From Oceanisphaera marina (GTDB taxonomy: Bacteria; Pseudomonadota; Gammaproteobacteria; Enterobacterales; Aeromonadaceae): a stretch of DNA of 64,000 bases. Positions 1-9,868 of the stretch are shown here, piece by piece (positions within the stretch are counted from its first letter, which is position 1; each line of letters starts with the position of its first letter). The notes under the pieces are model-generated. The model had not been told where the DNA came from and searched no databases. It worked only from the letters and a program-made list of their open reading frames with translations. The stretch is taken from assembly GCF_014643915.1 (NCBI RefSeq), contig NZ_BMKE01000003.1:1-64000 (forward strand), given 5' to 3'. Made by a program: the position numbers and the translations under genes.

Positions 1-7
1 CAAGCAA

Positions 8-43
8 AAAAATACCCTCATACCATGTGGTGATGAGGGTATT
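8..43 (-). terminator. Hairpin terminator of a leftward gene beyond the window edge
   Basis: AATACCCTCAT pairs with ATGAGGGTATT across a short interrupted stem. Read leftward, the stem is followed by a run of T (the A7 at 5-11 on the plus strand). This is a rho-independent terminator for a minus-strand gene ending left of position 1. Confidence 0.6.
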
Positions 44-58
44 CTGACGCCGTATAAG

Positions 59-121
59 GATCGGTCAACCGATCGCCAAAATTCTTAACTGATCGGTGTT
101 AGCCTTCGGGCGGTTTTTTTG
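59..121 (+). other. Intergenic region with three GATCGGT/ACCGATC copies and a weak terminator
   Basis: GATCGGT (59-65) faces ACCGATC (68-74), and a third copy GATCGGT lies at 91-97, so two alternative hairpins can form. A small GCC/GGC stem followed by T7 (about 102-120) looks like a rightward terminator or attenuator ahead of the yheO-like gene. Function is inferred from base pairing only. Confidence 0.35.
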
Positions 122-206
122 TGGGCAGGCCTTAATGTGCTGCGTGGTCACAGCTCTCATCAAAAATAGTTGACATCCGCTATCATCAGTTGAAAATCAG
201 CAGCAG

Positions 207-962
207 ATGTTTGGTGGGATGGAGCCAGCAATGCCAGCGGAAAGTGGGGCCATAGAGGCTCTTAGCTACAGGACCGACAATCATGCCGTCGGCCAGCAGG
301 ATCTCGAGCTACTCCACCTTTACGGTGGTCTGGTCGACGGGCTGGTTGAGATGTTCGGCAAACACTGTGAAGTGGTGTTGTATTCGCTGACCGGTCCCGA
401 TCGCGCGATACTCAAGGCGAGCAACAGTTGCCAGCAGCCTGGCGCCCCCATGGCTGAGCCCCTGGTACAGAAGTTACTCGAGTTGCAGGAACAACCCGCG
501 CGATCCCTGACCTATTTCACCCAGAACCGTCTGGGCGCGCCCATCAAGTCGTCCCTTCAACTGTTGTGCAATGCGCAAGGGATGGCGGTGGGGCTGCTGA
601 GTATTTATTTTCATCTGGACGCTCCCTTTCACGAGTTGATGGCCGACTTTATGCCCACGCCCCAAGTGGCAAGGCGGGCAGAGGTATCACCGGAAAATTT
701 CAATAACAATGTGGAAGAACTGGTGACCCTGACCGTAGAGCGCACCATAGAAGCGATTAATGCCGACGCTCAGGTGGCCAACAATGCCAAGAACAAACAG
801 ATAGTCACGACTCTCTTTGAGAAGGGAATTTTTGACATCAAAGACGCCATCGCCATGGTGTCGAGTAAACTCAATATATCCAAACACACGGTTTATCTTT
901 ATATTCGACAAAAAAAGCGCGATGACGAAGATCCATCGCTTAATCACCAGGAGACCCCATGA
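207..962 (+). CDS. yheO: YheO-type PAS/HTH transcriptional regulator
   Basis: A 251-residue protein of the YheO family: an N-terminal PAS-like domain (about 30-135, with ELLHLYGGLVDGLVEMFG and CEVVLYSL) and a C-terminal helix-turn-helix (about 195-240, ending KLNISKHTVYLYIRQ). Its place directly upstream of tus genes and the str operon matches enterobacterial yheO-tusDCB-rpsL order, which supports the identification. Ligand and targets are not known to me. It overlaps the next gene by 4 bases (ATGA), so the two are probably translationally coupled. The ATG at 207 is one of several close starts (219 and 231 also possible). Confidence 0.8.
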   Translation: MFGGMEPAMPAESGAIEALSYRTDNHAVGQQDLELLHLYGGLVDGLVEMFGKHCEVVLYSLTGPDRAILKASNSCQQPGAPMAEPLVQKLLELQEQPARSLTYFTQNRLGAPIKSSLQLLCNAQGMAVGLLSIYFHLDAPFHELMADFMPTPQVARRAEVSPENFNNNVEELVTLTVERTIEAINADAQVANNAKNKQIVTTLFEKGIFDIKDAIAMVSSKLNISKHTVYLYIRQKKRDDEDPSLNHQETP

Positions 963-1342
963 CCAAGACCATCATTGCTACCGAGCATGCCCCCGCTGCC
1001 ATTGGCCCTTATGTTCAGGCCACGCGTATTGGCAATACCATTTATACTTCTGGCCAGATCCCGTTGGACCCGGTCAGCATGAACGTGGTTGAAGGCGGTA
1101 TTGAAGCACAAACCAAACAGGTGATGGATAACCTGATGGCGGTATTGGCAGAAGCTGGCGCGGATGCATCCAGCGTGCTTAAAACCACCTGTTTTCTGTC
1201 CGACATGAACAACTTCCTGGCCTTCAACGAAGTCTATGCCAGCTACTTTACGCTTGGTGCGCCGGCTCGCTCCTGCGTGGAAGTGGCCCGCCTGCCTAAA
1301 GACGTACTGGTAGAAGTGGAAGCCGTTGCTTACGTTGAATAA
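959..1342 (+). CDS. ridA: RidA/YjgF family reactive-intermediate deaminase
   Basis: At 127 residues this is the normal RidA length. RidA hydrolyses reactive enamine/imine intermediates released by PLP enzymes and so protects other PLP enzymes. The family signature is clear: GPYVQATRIGNTIYTSGQIPL near the N-terminus and the substrate-carboxylate-binding arginine (Arg104) in APARSCVEVARLPK, followed by VEVEAVAYV. It starts inside the stop codon of the YheO-type gene and is followed 39 bases later by tusD, so it sits inside a yheO-tus operon. That position is unusual compared with E. coli, which has no gene there. Confidence 0.9.
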   Translation: MTKTIIATEHAPAAIGPYVQATRIGNTIYTSGQIPLDPVSMNVVEGGIEAQTKQVMDNLMAVLAEAGADASSVLKTTCFLSDMNNFLAFNEVYASYFTLGAPARSCVEVARLPKDVLVEVEAVAYVE

Positions 1343-1381
1343 ACTCAGGTTGCATCAATATAAATAACAAAGAGCCTTGTG

Positions 1382-1783
1382 ATGACATCATCCGCCTTGC
1401 GATTTGCCCTTTTGGTTACTGGACCCTGTTACGGAACCCAGTCTGCCGCGGATGCCTATCGCTTCGCCTGTGCGGTTCTGGAGCAGGGACATGCCATTAG
1501 TCAGATTTTTTTCTATCAGGAAGGAGTGCACAACGCCAACCTGATGGTACAGCCAGCGGCGGATGAAACTGATTTGCAGCAAGCCTGGGTCGAGCTGGCC
1601 GAAGCGCATGGCCTGACACTGGATGTCTGTGTAGCGGCGGCGTTACGCCGCGGCATGGTCGACAGTGATGCTGCGGCTCAGGCGGGACAGGCGCAGTGGA
1701 ATCTGGCGGCTCCTTTTTGTTTGAGTGGCCTGGGACAGCTTGCCCAGGCGGCACTGACTGCCGACAGAGTCGTACAATTCTAG
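1382..1783 (+). CDS. tusD: Sulfurtransferase TusD
   Basis: TusD is part of the TusBCD hexamer that relays sulfur from TusA to TusE and MnmA for 2-thiouridine formation at tRNA position 34. The 133-residue product keeps the active cysteine in DVCVAAALRRG (Cys83) and the C-terminal SGLGQLAQAAL...DRVVQF signature. I chose the ATG at 1382 over the in-frame GTG at 1379 because an AAAGAG Shine-Dalgarno lies just upstream. First gene of tusDCB. Confidence 0.92.
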   Translation: MTSSALRFALLVTGPCYGTQSAADAYRFACAVLEQGHAISQIFFYQEGVHNANLMVQPAADETDLQQAWVELAEAHGLTLDVCVAAALRRGMVDSDAAAQAGQAQWNLAAPFCLSGLGQLAQAALTADRVVQF

Positions 1784-1835
1784 GTGCCCGTTTCACGAGC
1801 TTGGGCAAATCCGTTATCGTTATGAGCTGTATTCT

Positions 1836-2192
1836 ATGAACAAGGTCGCCTTTATTTTTCGCACCCCGCCGCATGGCTCGGCTGCCGGTCGAGAAGGGCT
1901 GGACGCGGTGTTGGCAATGTCGGCACTCAGTGAAGACATAGGGGTGTTTTTTGTTGATGATGGCGTTTACCAGTTGCTTGGTGGCCAGGATCCCACGGCC
2001 ATACTCGGTCGACATTATGCCCCTACCTTTGGTCTGCTTGAACTCTATGATGTAGAGCATGTCTATGTGTGTGCTCAGTCACTGGCCGAGCGAGGCATGC
2101 AGCAAGAGCAGATCACCATAGCCGCACAGTTACTGTTGCCCTCTGAGTGGCCGCAGCAACTGGCCGGCTACAACGTACGGCTAAGTTTCTGA
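1836..2192 (+). CDS. tusC: Sulfurtransferase complex subunit TusC
   Basis: A 118-residue DsrE/DsrF-fold protein matching TusC: an opening KVAFIFRTPPHGSAAGREGLDA, then ALSEDIGVFFVDDGVYQLL in the middle. Lies between tusD and tusB in the expected order. It is a structural partner in TusBCD and lacks the TusD active cysteine context. Preceded by a 52-base spacer after tusD and followed 7 bases later by tusB. Confidence 0.92.
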   Translation: MNKVAFIFRTPPHGSAAGREGLDAVLAMSALSEDIGVFFVDDGVYQLLGGQDPTAILGRHYAPTFGLLELYDVEHVYVCAQSLAERGMQQEQITIAAQLLLPSEWPQQLAGYNVRLSF

Positions 2193-2199
2193 GGGCATT

Positions 2200-2484
2200 A
2201 TGCTACACACGGTAAAGCAGTCTCCTTTCAGCCATCAGGCATTAACCCAGGCGTTGGCGCAAATGCAGCCCAACGATCGGTTGTTGCTGTGGCAGGATGG
2301 GGTGATCGCAGCAAGCACTGCCAAATGGCAGCTTTTACTGCAGTCGCTGGCCGATGACGGTCGCCTGTACGTAATGCAAGAAGATCTGCAGGCTCGAGGG
2401 TTAACACGACTGTGTGGTGAACCCGTGTGCATGGCCGGTTGGGTAAAACTGGTGGTAAAGTGGGGGAGCCCCCAGGCTTGGTAG
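2200..2484 (+). CDS. tusB: Sulfurtransferase complex subunit TusB
   Basis: A 94-residue TusB, the usual length. It begins MLHTVKQSPFSHQALTQAL and contains the DRLLLWQDGVIA core. Third member of the TusBCD thiouridine sulfur relay. Its stop is 135 bases before rpsL, and that gap carries a strong promoter, so ribosomal expression need not depend on tus transcription. Confidence 0.9.
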   Translation: MLHTVKQSPFSHQALTQALAQMQPNDRLLLWQDGVIAASTAKWQLLLQSLADDGRLYVMQEDLQARGLTRLCGEPVCMAGWVKLVVKWGSPQAW

Positions 2485-2523
2485 CGAGATGATGATAAAT
2501 CCTCGGGCAAAATTGTATAAATC

Positions 2524-2552
2524 TTGACTCAAGGCCACAGCAAGCATAGACT
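2524..2552 (+). promoter_or_regulatory. Sigma-70 promoter of the str operon
   Basis: TTGACT (2524-2529) and TAGACT (2547-2552) are separated by exactly 17 bases, and rpsL starts about 70 bases downstream. Good -35 match, one key mismatch in the -10. This is the natural position for the rpsL-rpsG-fusA-tuf promoter. Confidence 0.65.
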
Positions 2553-2619
2553 TTTGCGTCCCCGCTTTTGGGGATAGATTTTCCACAACTGTAGAACGAT
2601 ACATTTTCAGGAGCTGTTA

Positions 2620-2841
2620 ATGACTACAATTAACCAGCTGGTTCGCAAACCACGCAAGGTAAGCGTTGCACCAATGGTTTTGAGGTTAACTCTTACATTC
2701 GTTGTTCTGATCCGCGGTGGTCGTGTTAAAGATTTGCCAGGTGTGCGTTATCACACCGTTCGTGGCGCACTGGACACCTCAGGTGTTGCTGCACGTCGCC
2801 AGGCCCGTTCCAAGTACGGTGCCAAGAAGCCAAAGTCTTAA
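2620..2841 (+). pseudogene. rpsL: Ribosomal protein S12, internally deleted and scrambled
   Basis: S12 is an essential decoding-centre protein of about 124 residues. Here the open frame has 73 codons, 153 bases fewer than expected. The N-terminal NQLVRKPR and the C-terminal part from [23 protein letters not shown] to KYGAKKPKS are intact. Between them most of the protein is gone, including the conserved PKKPNSALRK loop. A short DNA stretch that would encode NGFEVNSYI (2673-2699) is still present but is read in the wrong frame (as MVLRLTLTF). There are therefore at least two, probably three, breakpoints whose net length keeps the frame. A CAGGAG ribosome-binding site precedes the ATG. A product like this could not function as S12, so either the assembly is wrong here or another rpsL exists elsewhere. 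Confidence 0.85.
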
Positions 2842-2925
2842 TAGTTCTCTGTTAAGTAAGGCCAAACATTTATTCTATAACACTATTGTGTTTTGGGTTA
2901 TCCCTGAAGTTACGGAGAATTTGCA

Positions 2926-3396
2926 ATGCCAAGACGTCGCGTGATCGGCCAGCGTAAAATACTGCCGGATCCTAAGTTCGGATCCGAGCTGCTGGCAAAA
3001 TTCGTAAACATCCTGATGGTAGACGGCAAGAAGTCTACTGCAGAGAAGATCGTTTACGGTGCTCTGGAAATCGTTGCTGAAAAAACCAGCAAAGAGCATC
3101 TGGCGCTGTTTGAAGAAGCGCTGGAGAACATTCGTCCTACAGTTGAAGTTAAATCGCGCCGTGTAGGTGGTTCTACCTACCAGGTGCCTGTTGAAGTACG
3201 TCCAGTGCGTCGTAATGCCCTGGGCATGCGCTGGTTAGTAGACTCTGCGCGTAAGCGCGGTGAAAAATCCATGGCTCAGCGTCTGGCTGGCGAGCTGCTG
3301 GATGCTGCTGAAAACAAAGGTTCTGCGGTTAAGAAGCGTGAAGACGTGCACCGTATGGCCGAAGCAAACAAAGCATTTGCACACTACCGCTGGTAA
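2926..3396 (+). CDS. rpsG: 30S ribosomal protein S7
   Basis: A full-length 156-residue S7, the primary 16S 3'-domain assembly protein. Family sequence is clear: [28 protein letters not shown] at the start and [21 protein letters not shown] in the middle. Follows rpsL after 84 bases, the spacer where S7 autoregulation acts in E. coli, although I did not identify a specific binding structure. No damage visible, in contrast to rpsL. Confidence 0.97.
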   Translation: MPRRRVIGQRKILPDPKFGSELLAKFVNILMVDGKKSTAEKIVYGALEIVAEKTSKEHLALFEEALENIRPTVEVKSRRVGGSTYQVPVEVRPVRRNALGMRWLVDSARKRGEKSMAQRLAGELLDAAENKGSAVKKREDVHRMAEANKAFAHYRW

Positions 3397-3470
3397 TTGG
3401 ATGGGTGCGCAAGTTGCGCACCCCTTTAGTTGCTTACTAAGGGCATTGACCTTAGCAAGAGGATTTTATT

Positions 3471-5570
3471 GTGGCTCGTACAACCCCAATTGAGCGCTAT
3501 CGCAACATTGGTATTAGTGCTCACATCGATGCCGGTAAAACCACCACCACCGAGAGGGTGCTGTTTTACACCGGTGTAAACCATAAAATTGGTGAAACCC
3601 ACACGGGTTCCGCTACCATGGACTGGATGGAGCAGGAACAAGAGCGTGGTATTACTATCACCTCTGCTGCTACCACCTGTTTTTGGGATGGTATGGAGCA
3701 CCAGTACCCGCAGCACCGTATCAACATCATCGACACGCCAGGGCACGTTGACTTCACCATTGAAGTAGAACGTTCCATGCGTGTGCTAGATGGTGCGGTT
3801 ATGGTTTATTGTGCTGTGGGTGGGGTTCAGCCACAGTCTGAAACCGTATGGCGTCAGGCTAACAAATATAAAGTTCCGCGCATCGCGTTCGTTAACAAAA
3901 TGGACCGCACCGGAGCTAACTTCTTGCGTGTAGTTGAACAGATAAAAAGCCGCCTGAAAGGCGTGCCGGTCCCTGTGCAATTGCCGATTGGCTCTGAAGA
4001 AAACTTCAAGGGCGTAATCGATCTGGTCAAGATGAAAGCCATCGACTGGAGTGAAGATGATCACGGTACTTCTTTCGAGTATTACGATATTCCGGAAGAA
4101 ATGCTGGCACTGGCCGAAGAATGGCATCAGAACATGGTTGAAGCCGCGGCAGAAGCCAATGAAGAATTGATGGACAAGTACCTGGAAGGTCACGAGCTGT
4201 CGGAAGCTGAAGTTAAAGCAGCTTTACGCGAGCGTGCGCTGAACAGCGAAATCATTCTGGTGACCTGCGGCTCCGCCTTTAAGAATAAAGGCGTACAAGC
4301 CATGCTGGACGTCGTGATCGACTATCTGCCGTCTCCAGTTGAAGTTGCCGCCATCACCGGTCTGAAAGTAGATGGCGAAACGCCAGATACTCGCCCAGCC
4401 AGTGATGAGGCTCCTTTCTCTGCCCTGGCATTCAAGATAGCGACTGACCCCTTCGTTGGTAACCTGACCTTTTTCCGCGTCTATTCCGGAGTGATTAGCT
4501 CCGGTGATGCCGTGATGAACTCGGTCAAGGGTAAACGCGAACGTTTTGGTCGTATCGTACAGATGCATGCCAACAAACGGGAAGAAATCAAATCCGTTTG
4601 TGCCGGTGACATCGCTGCCGCTATCGGTCTGAAAGACGTGACCACGGGTGACACCTTGTGTGCCCAGGACGCGCCTATCATACTGGAGCGGATGGAGTTC
4701 CCCGAGCCTGTTATTTCAGTGGCCGTTGAACCCAGAACCCAGGCCGACCAGGAAAAAATGGGGATGGCATTGGGGCGTCTGGCGCAGGAAGATCCGTCTT
4801 TCCGCGTCTGGACCGATGAAGAATCTGGTCAGACCATTATCGCCGGTATGGGCGAATTGCACCTGGATATTCTCGTTGAGCGTATGAAACGGGAATTCAG
4901 CGTAGAAGCAAACGTGGGCAAACCCATGGTTGCCTACCGTGAAAGCATTAACGGTAGCGTTGAACAGGAAGGCAAATTCGTTCGTCAGTCGGGTGGTCGG
5001 GGTCAGTTTGGTCACGTGTGGATCAAAATTGAGCCACAAGAGGCCGGTTCTGGCTATGTGTTCGAGAACGCCGTTGTCGGTGGTGTGATTCCCAAGGAAT
5101 ACATTCCTGCTGTAGACAAAGGCATTCAAGAACAGATGAGGCAGGGGGTATTGGCCGGTTATCCCATTGAGGATATCAAGGTCACCCTGTACGATGGTTC
5201 TTATCATGATGTTGACTCTTCTGAAATGGCCTTTAAAATCGCCGGGTCAATGGCATTTAAAGATGGGTTCATGAAATGTGACCCTGTGCTGCTTGAACCT
5301 GTAATGAAGGTTGAAGTAGAGACGCCAGAAGATTACATGGGTGATGTAATCGGTGACGTTAACCGTCGTCGTGGTATCATCGAAGGCATGGAAGATGGCC
5401 CGTCAGGCAAAATAATCAATGCCATGATTCCGCTATCGGAAATGTTCGGCTACGCTACAGACCTGCGCTCACAGTCGCAAGGCCGTGCTTCTTACTCCAT
5501 GGAGTTTGCCAAGTACGCCGCGGTACCTGCCAGCATGGCTGAAGCGCTCATTGCTGCTCGTAAAGGTTAA
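3471..5570 (+). CDS. fusA: Elongation factor G
   Basis: A 699-residue EF-G, the GTPase driving ribosomal translocation. G1 is [10 protein letters not shown] near residue 17, G3 DTPGHVDF near 89 and G4 NKMD near 143. The later domains run through to [10 protein letters not shown]. Starts with GTG at 3471, preceded by AAGAGGA. Third gene of the str operon, 74 bases after rpsG. Confidence 0.98.
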   Translation: MARTTPIERYRNIGISAHIDAGKTTTTERVLFYTGVNHKIGETHTGSATMDWMEQEQERGITITSAATTCFWDGMEHQYPQHRINIIDTPGHVDFTIEVERSMRVLDGAVMVYCAVGGVQPQSETVWRQANKYKVPRIAFVNKMDRTGANFLRVVEQIKSRLKGVPVPVQLPIGSEENFKGVIDLVKMKAIDWSEDDHGTSFEYYDIPEEMLALAEEWHQNMVEAAAEANEELMDKYLEGHELSEAEVKAALRERALNSEIILVTCGSAFKNKGVQAMLDVVIDYLPSPVEVAAITGLKVDGETPDTRPASDEAPFSALAFKIATDPFVGNLTFFRVYSGVISSGDAVMNSVKGKRERFGRIVQMHANKREEIKSVCAGDIAAAIGLKDVTTGDTLCAQDAPIILERMEFPEPVISVAVEPRTQADQEKMGMALGRLAQEDPSFRVWTDEESGQTIIAGMGELHLDILVERMKREFSVEANVGKPMVAYRESINGSVEQEGKFVRQSGGRGQFGHVWIKIEPQEAGSGYVFENAVVGGVIPKEYIPAVDKGIQEQMRQGVLAGYPIEDIKVTLYDGSYHDVDSSEMAFKIAGSMAFKDGFMKCDPVLLEPVMKVEVETPEDYMGDVIGDVNRRRGIIEGMEDGPSGKIINAMIPLSEMFGYATDLRSQSQGRASYSMEFAKYAAVPASMAEALIAARKG

Positions 5571-5632
5571 TAATCTTTGTTTAAACTCCCCGCTCGCAAA
5601 GCGAGTGGGAACAAACTAGGAAGGACTAGTCC

Positions 5633-6817
<1,185 letters not shown>

Positions 6818-6838
6818 TAACGTTTCTTGATTACATAA

Positions 6839-6867
6839 AAAAGGAGGCTTCGGCCTCCTTTTTTTAT
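6839..6867 (+). terminator. Terminator of the str operon
   Basis: GGAGGC (6843-6848), loop TTCG, GCCTCC (6853-6858), then a T8 run; flanking A and T residues lengthen the stem. A textbook rho-independent terminator 20 bases after tuf. Confidence 0.92.
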
Positions 6868-6877
6868 ACCTGCAGGG

Positions 6878-6923
6878 GCACAAAGACAGAATATCAGATT
6901 AAACTGATATTCTGTCTTTGTGC
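6878..6923. repeat. Perfect 20-bp inverted repeat
   Basis: GCACAAAGACAGAATATCAG (6878-6897) is exactly reverse-complementary to 6904-6923, with a 6-base ATTAAA loop. It lies just behind the str terminator and 44 bases upstream of the next gene. No T tract follows, so it is not a simple terminator. It could be an operator, a roadblock or a 5' leader hairpin of the downstream transcript. Confidence 0.9.
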
Positions 6924-6966
6924 TAGGCTGAGTTGTGCTTTTCCTGTCTGGATATTGAGGTGTGTT

Positions 6967-7389
6967 ATGGAGATTAAACCGGTCACGGCTTCTTTCGTAG
7001 TTGCCGATCAGGTCAACGAAGCCGACTTGCAGATATTGAAGGCCGCAGGTTTCAATACTCTTATCTGTAACCGGCCCGATAATGAAACACCAGAGCAGCC
7101 CACCGCTGCCAGTCTGGCCGAGCGAGCACGATCCCTGGGGTTGACCTGGCATTGGTTGCCTATCACGCCAGGGCAGTTTCCCGACGACAGCATCGCCAGG
7201 TTCAAGCACATTCTGAGCGCTGCCGAAGAGCCGGTACTGGCCTTTTGCCGTACTGGCACCCGTTCTATCAGCGTATGGGCGTTGTCACAGGCGGCAGAGA
7301 TTCCTACTGCAGATTTGCTGCAGCAGGCTACGGCTGCGGGTTATGACCTGTCGAAGCTGGCACCCCAACTGGATGCCGCCAAACGCTAA
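6967..7389 (+). CDS. TIGR01244/DUF442-type sulfurtransferase- or phosphatase-like protein
   Basis: A 140-residue protein with a dual-specificity-phosphatase-like fold (PF04273 type). The active loop is FCRTGTRS, i.e. CxxGxRS with Cys94 and Arg99, preceded by the SFVVADQV and NTLICNRPDNE elements of the family. In other bacteria the domain is fused to beta-lactamase-like persulfide dioxygenases; here it stands alone. The ATG at 6967 is preceded by TTGAGG; an upstream TTG at 6955 is less likely. Substrate unknown. Confidence 0.75.
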   Translation: MEIKPVTASFVVADQVNEADLQILKAAGFNTLICNRPDNETPEQPTAASLAERARSLGLTWHWLPITPGQFPDDSIARFKHILSAAEEPVLAFCRTGTRSISVWALSQAAEIPTADLLQQATAAGYDLSKLAPQLDAAKR

Positions 7390-7520
7390 GGCTCATTACA
7401 GGCTGGTTATTTGATGTGCAGTGACTCAACGGTGAGGCTGCGCATATTTTGAGTAATAAACCCTTGCACTGATAACTAATATCATTTAGATTCAACTCGT
7501 CAGAGTGGGAGGACTTCTTG

Positions 7521-7712
7521 ATGTATGTGTGTTTATGCAAAGGTATTACCGATAATCAGCTACGCGCAGCAGTTGCAGCGGGCGGTGACGAGTTCAAACT
7601 GTTGAAGCAGCAACTCGGTGTCGGGTCTCAATGTGGCAAATGTATTCCCGTTGCCATGGCGATTCTGGCCGAAGAAAATGCCAAGACACATCTCTATTAC
7701 GAAGTCGCTTAA
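7521..7712 (+). CDS. bfd: Bacterioferritin-associated ferredoxin
   Basis: A 63-residue [2Fe-2S] protein of the BFD family, which reduces bacterioferritin to release stored iron. Cluster ligands are Cys4 and Cys6 (VCLC) and Cys38 and Cys41 (QCGKC). The start at ATG 7521 follows GGGAGGA. No bacterioferritin gene is adjacent, so the partner must lie elsewhere. Monocistronic between two unrelated genes. Confidence 0.9.
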   Translation: MYVCLCKGITDNQLRAAVAAGGDEFKLLKQQLGVGSQCGKCIPVAMAILAEENAKTHLYYEVA

Positions 7713-7901
7713 CTCCTCGAACTCAAGCGGTCAGCCGTGATTTAACTGCCCATCGCTCACGGCTCAACAAACGAACAAGTTTGATTTCCCCCTGGGGTGC
7801 GGCTTCAACCTTGTCCCTCACTTTTATCTTCCCGGTGTCTTTTTCCTGCTATCCTTCGCGCGCTGTTTTTAGCTAGTATGGGGCTCGTTGTTTATCAGGA
7901 T

Positions 7902-8372
7902 ATGCCGACAGTGAAAGAAACCTTCAGAACTCTGCCCTGCCACAAAAATGTCGCGCTGGTGGCGCATGATCACAAGAAAAAGCAATTGCTGGAGTGGGTC
8001 GGGCGTCGTGCCGAAGCGCTGAAACTGCATCATCTTTATGCAACCGGTACCACGGGGAAGATGCTGAGCAGAGAGATAGGCTTGCCGGTTCGCTGTTTGA
8101 TGTCTGGCCCCATGGGCGGAGATCAGCAGCTGGGTGCCTTGATTGCCGAAGGCAAGATTGATGTGTTGATCTTTTTCTGGGATCCACTGAATGCCGTCCC
8201 TCATGACCCCGATGTAAAAGCCTTGTTGCGCCTGGCTACGGTATGGAACATACCGGTGGCCACCAATATGTCGACGGCCGATATGTTGATGGACAGCAGG
8301 CAAATGAGCGAGAATTTTAGTATCAGCGTGCCAGACTATGAAGGCTACTTGGCAGAGAGAACCAAGGAATAA
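7902..8372 (+). CDS. mgsA: Methylglyoxal synthase
   Basis: Converts dihydroxyacetone phosphate to methylglyoxal and phosphate, a bypass of lower glycolysis under phosphate limitation. Active-site features: VAHDHKK (His22/Asp23), [16 protein letters not shown] (Asp74) and [17 protein letters not shown] (His101, Asp103). About 156 residues with the ATG at 7902. GTG 7911, ten bases after AGGA, aligns better with E. coli MgsA and is an alternative start; the longer frame back to 7797 has no family similarity. Confidence 0.95.
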   Translation: MPTVKETFRTLPCHKNVALVAHDHKKKQLLEWVGRRAEALKLHHLYATGTTGKMLSREIGLPVRCLMSGPMGGDQQLGALIAEGKIDVLIFFWDPLNAVPHDPDVKALLRLATVWNIPVATNMSTADMLMDSRQMSENFSISVPDYEGYLAERTKE

Positions 8373-8396
8373 CCGAAAACATAGCGGCTAGCTATT

Positions 8397-8969
8397 TCAA
8401 TGCCGGTCTAGCTGTTTATAGGCGAATTTGGGTCTGGTGTTCATGATCATATTTTTTTGTTCTTCGGTCATGCTGGCGGGGTTCAGCCCCAACACCTTGA
8501 AGGTCAATAATGGTCGCGCGGCAATGGATATCATCAACGGCTTGATGGCATTCAGTCCTGTTTCACCGGGTTCGCCAAATGCATAGGTCAAGATACCTTG
8601 CTCCAGCAGATTTTTGACGGCGGGTTCGGTGACCGGCAGTTTTATGACGCTTTTACGCTGAATCACAAATTCGCGCAATACCGCTCTTTCATTGGCATCC
8701 AGATAATCAAGCAACTCCTTGAGCAATTTTTGTTGCATCAGACGCTGCTTTCGGTAAAACACGTATTGAAACAGCATGATCGCTGCATGAGAAAAGAAAT
8801 AGGCAGCAGAAGCGACCATGCCGAGTATAAACAGCAACCTGTAATCATTGAGCCACAGGCCAAAGGCACCGCTAAAAAGACGCGCTGGCAGCAGAGTAAT
8901 GAGTGTGCAGCTGAGCAATAGCCAGCACATAAAGCGGTTGAAGGTTGATATCTGTCTTAAATCCAGCAT
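8397..8969 (-). CDS. SieB-like (superinfection exclusion B family) membrane protein
   Basis: A 190-residue protein with two hydrophobic segments (about 13-32 and 46-75), then a soluble helical C-terminal half containing LLKELLDYLDANERAVLREFVIQRKSVIKLP. This architecture is that of the SieB family (PF14163), whose chromosomal members are mostly uncharacterised. I chose the ATG at 8969 because TGGAGGAAAAC precedes it; the frame runs on to 9059 without a better start. No phage genes are nearby, so a role in phage exclusion is only suggested by the family name. Confidence 0.65.
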   Translation of the reverse strand: MLDLRQISTFNRFMCWLLLSCTLITLLPARLFSGAFGLWLNDYRLLFILGMVASAAYFFSHAAIMLFQYVFYRKQRLMQQKLLKELLDYLDANERAVLREFVIQRKSVIKLPVTEPAVKNLLEQGILTYAFGEPGETGLNAIKPLMISIAARPLLTFKVLGLNPASMTEEQKNMIMNTRPKFAYKQLDRH

Positions 8970-9154
8970 GTTTTCCTCCACGATGACATGATGGATGTTA
9001 GGCATCACGCTCGCATTTTCAGCCAAAATTGACCCTGTTGATAGCGAGTCATTCAGCAATAATCATGCCATTTGGCCTGAGTATGTTGGGTGTGTGGGCA
9101 TAAGCCCAAGCATGGTTCTGGGATAAATAAGTAATGGATAAATTACCTTAACGT

Positions 9155-9168
9155 TAAGTGTATACAAA
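9155..9168. promoter_or_regulatory. TGTATAC operator-like motif upstream of the HbpS-like gene
   Basis: AAGTGTATACAAAA with a GTATAC core at 9160-9165, about 85 bases upstream of the ATG. The same core appears upstream of the FCD-GntR gene (17215) and in the puuE palindrome (41365). TGTATACA resembles FadR/FCD-type GntR operators. A putative site only. Confidence 0.4.
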
Positions 9169-9250
9169 AGAACTTAACATTGTGCGTGTTTTATGTTTTA
9201 TTAGTGTTCAATTAACTTCTATTGTTATAGTCGACAGGGAGTCTGGGGAC

Positions 9251-9682
9251 ATGAGCACAGTTACACTTGAACAGGCGTTAATCATAACGCGTGGCGCCTT
9301 GCAGCACGCGTTAGAGGTTTCCGCCGCACCACTTACCGTTGCCGTATTGGATAATGCCGGCCGTTTGGTTTCGTTGCAACGCCAGGACGGCGCCAGTTTG
9401 CTGCGACCCGATATTGCAACCGGTAAGGCATGGGGTGCGATTGCCCTGGGCCGTAGTTCGCGTGGCCTGGCCGAAGTGGCTGAAGCCAGACCGGCTTTTG
9501 TGGCGGCGGTAAACGTGATGGCGCAAGGACAGATTATTCCGGCGCCTGGCGGTGTCTTGATCCGTGATGCCGAGAACAAAATTCTGGGGGCGGTTGGCAT
9601 CAGTGGTGATCTTCCCGATGTTGATGAAGCCTGTGCCATTGCGGGCGTACAGCTTGCAGAACTGGTTGCGGATTATAGCTAA
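9251..9682 (+). CDS. HbpS/GlcG family (PF03928) protein
   Basis: A 143-residue heme-degrading HbpS/GlcG-like protein: SAAPLTVAVLDNAGRLVSLQRQDGASLLRPDIATGKAWGA, then GQIIPAPGGVLIRDAENKILGAVGISGDLPDVDEACA. Family members bind small ligands or heme, and some are encoded with glycolate genes; the molecular role is usually unclear. ATG 9251 follows GGGGAC. It sits next to the RutR-like regulator and purine genes and carries a TGTATAC motif upstream, so it may belong to the purine regulon (inference). Confidence 0.7.
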   Translation: MSTVTLEQALIITRGALQHALEVSAAPLTVAVLDNAGRLVSLQRQDGASLLRPDIATGKAWGAIALGRSSRGLAEVAEARPAFVAAVNVMAQGQIIPAPGGVLIRDAENKILGAVGISGDLPDVDEACAIAGVQLAELVADYS

Positions 9683-9754
9683 ACAATTTGCCGCACCGTT
9701 AGCCAAACACTTATCTTTTGTTTTGGTCGAGGGGTAACCTGAGTTACTCATTTC

Positions 9755-9783
9755 AGCGCTCACCTGTGTGAGCGCTTTTTTTT
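9755..9783 (+). terminator. Terminator after the HbpS-like gene
   Basis: AGCGCTCAC (9755-9763), loop CTGT, GTGAGCGCT (9768-9776), then a T8 run. Perfect 9-bp stem. Confidence 0.9.
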
Positions 9784-9868
9784 GCGCTTTTTTACCGACT
9801 TTTGCCCAAACTCGGGTATGGTTAACCAATATTACGTCTCATATTATGGTTTGGAGTTTAAAATCAGT

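Noticed and set aside
2717-2944. 75-codon frame overlapping the end of rpsL and the start of rpsG as an alternative product of the damaged rpsL
   Set aside because: It is an out-of-frame reading of the conserved S12 C-terminus and of the intergenic spacer; the S12 sequence lies in the annotated frame.
8397-8969. Phage defence gene or prophage remnant (SieB family)
   Set aside because: No phage genes, integrase or attachment repeats flank it, and such membrane proteins are widespread in chromosomes. Reported only as SieB-like.
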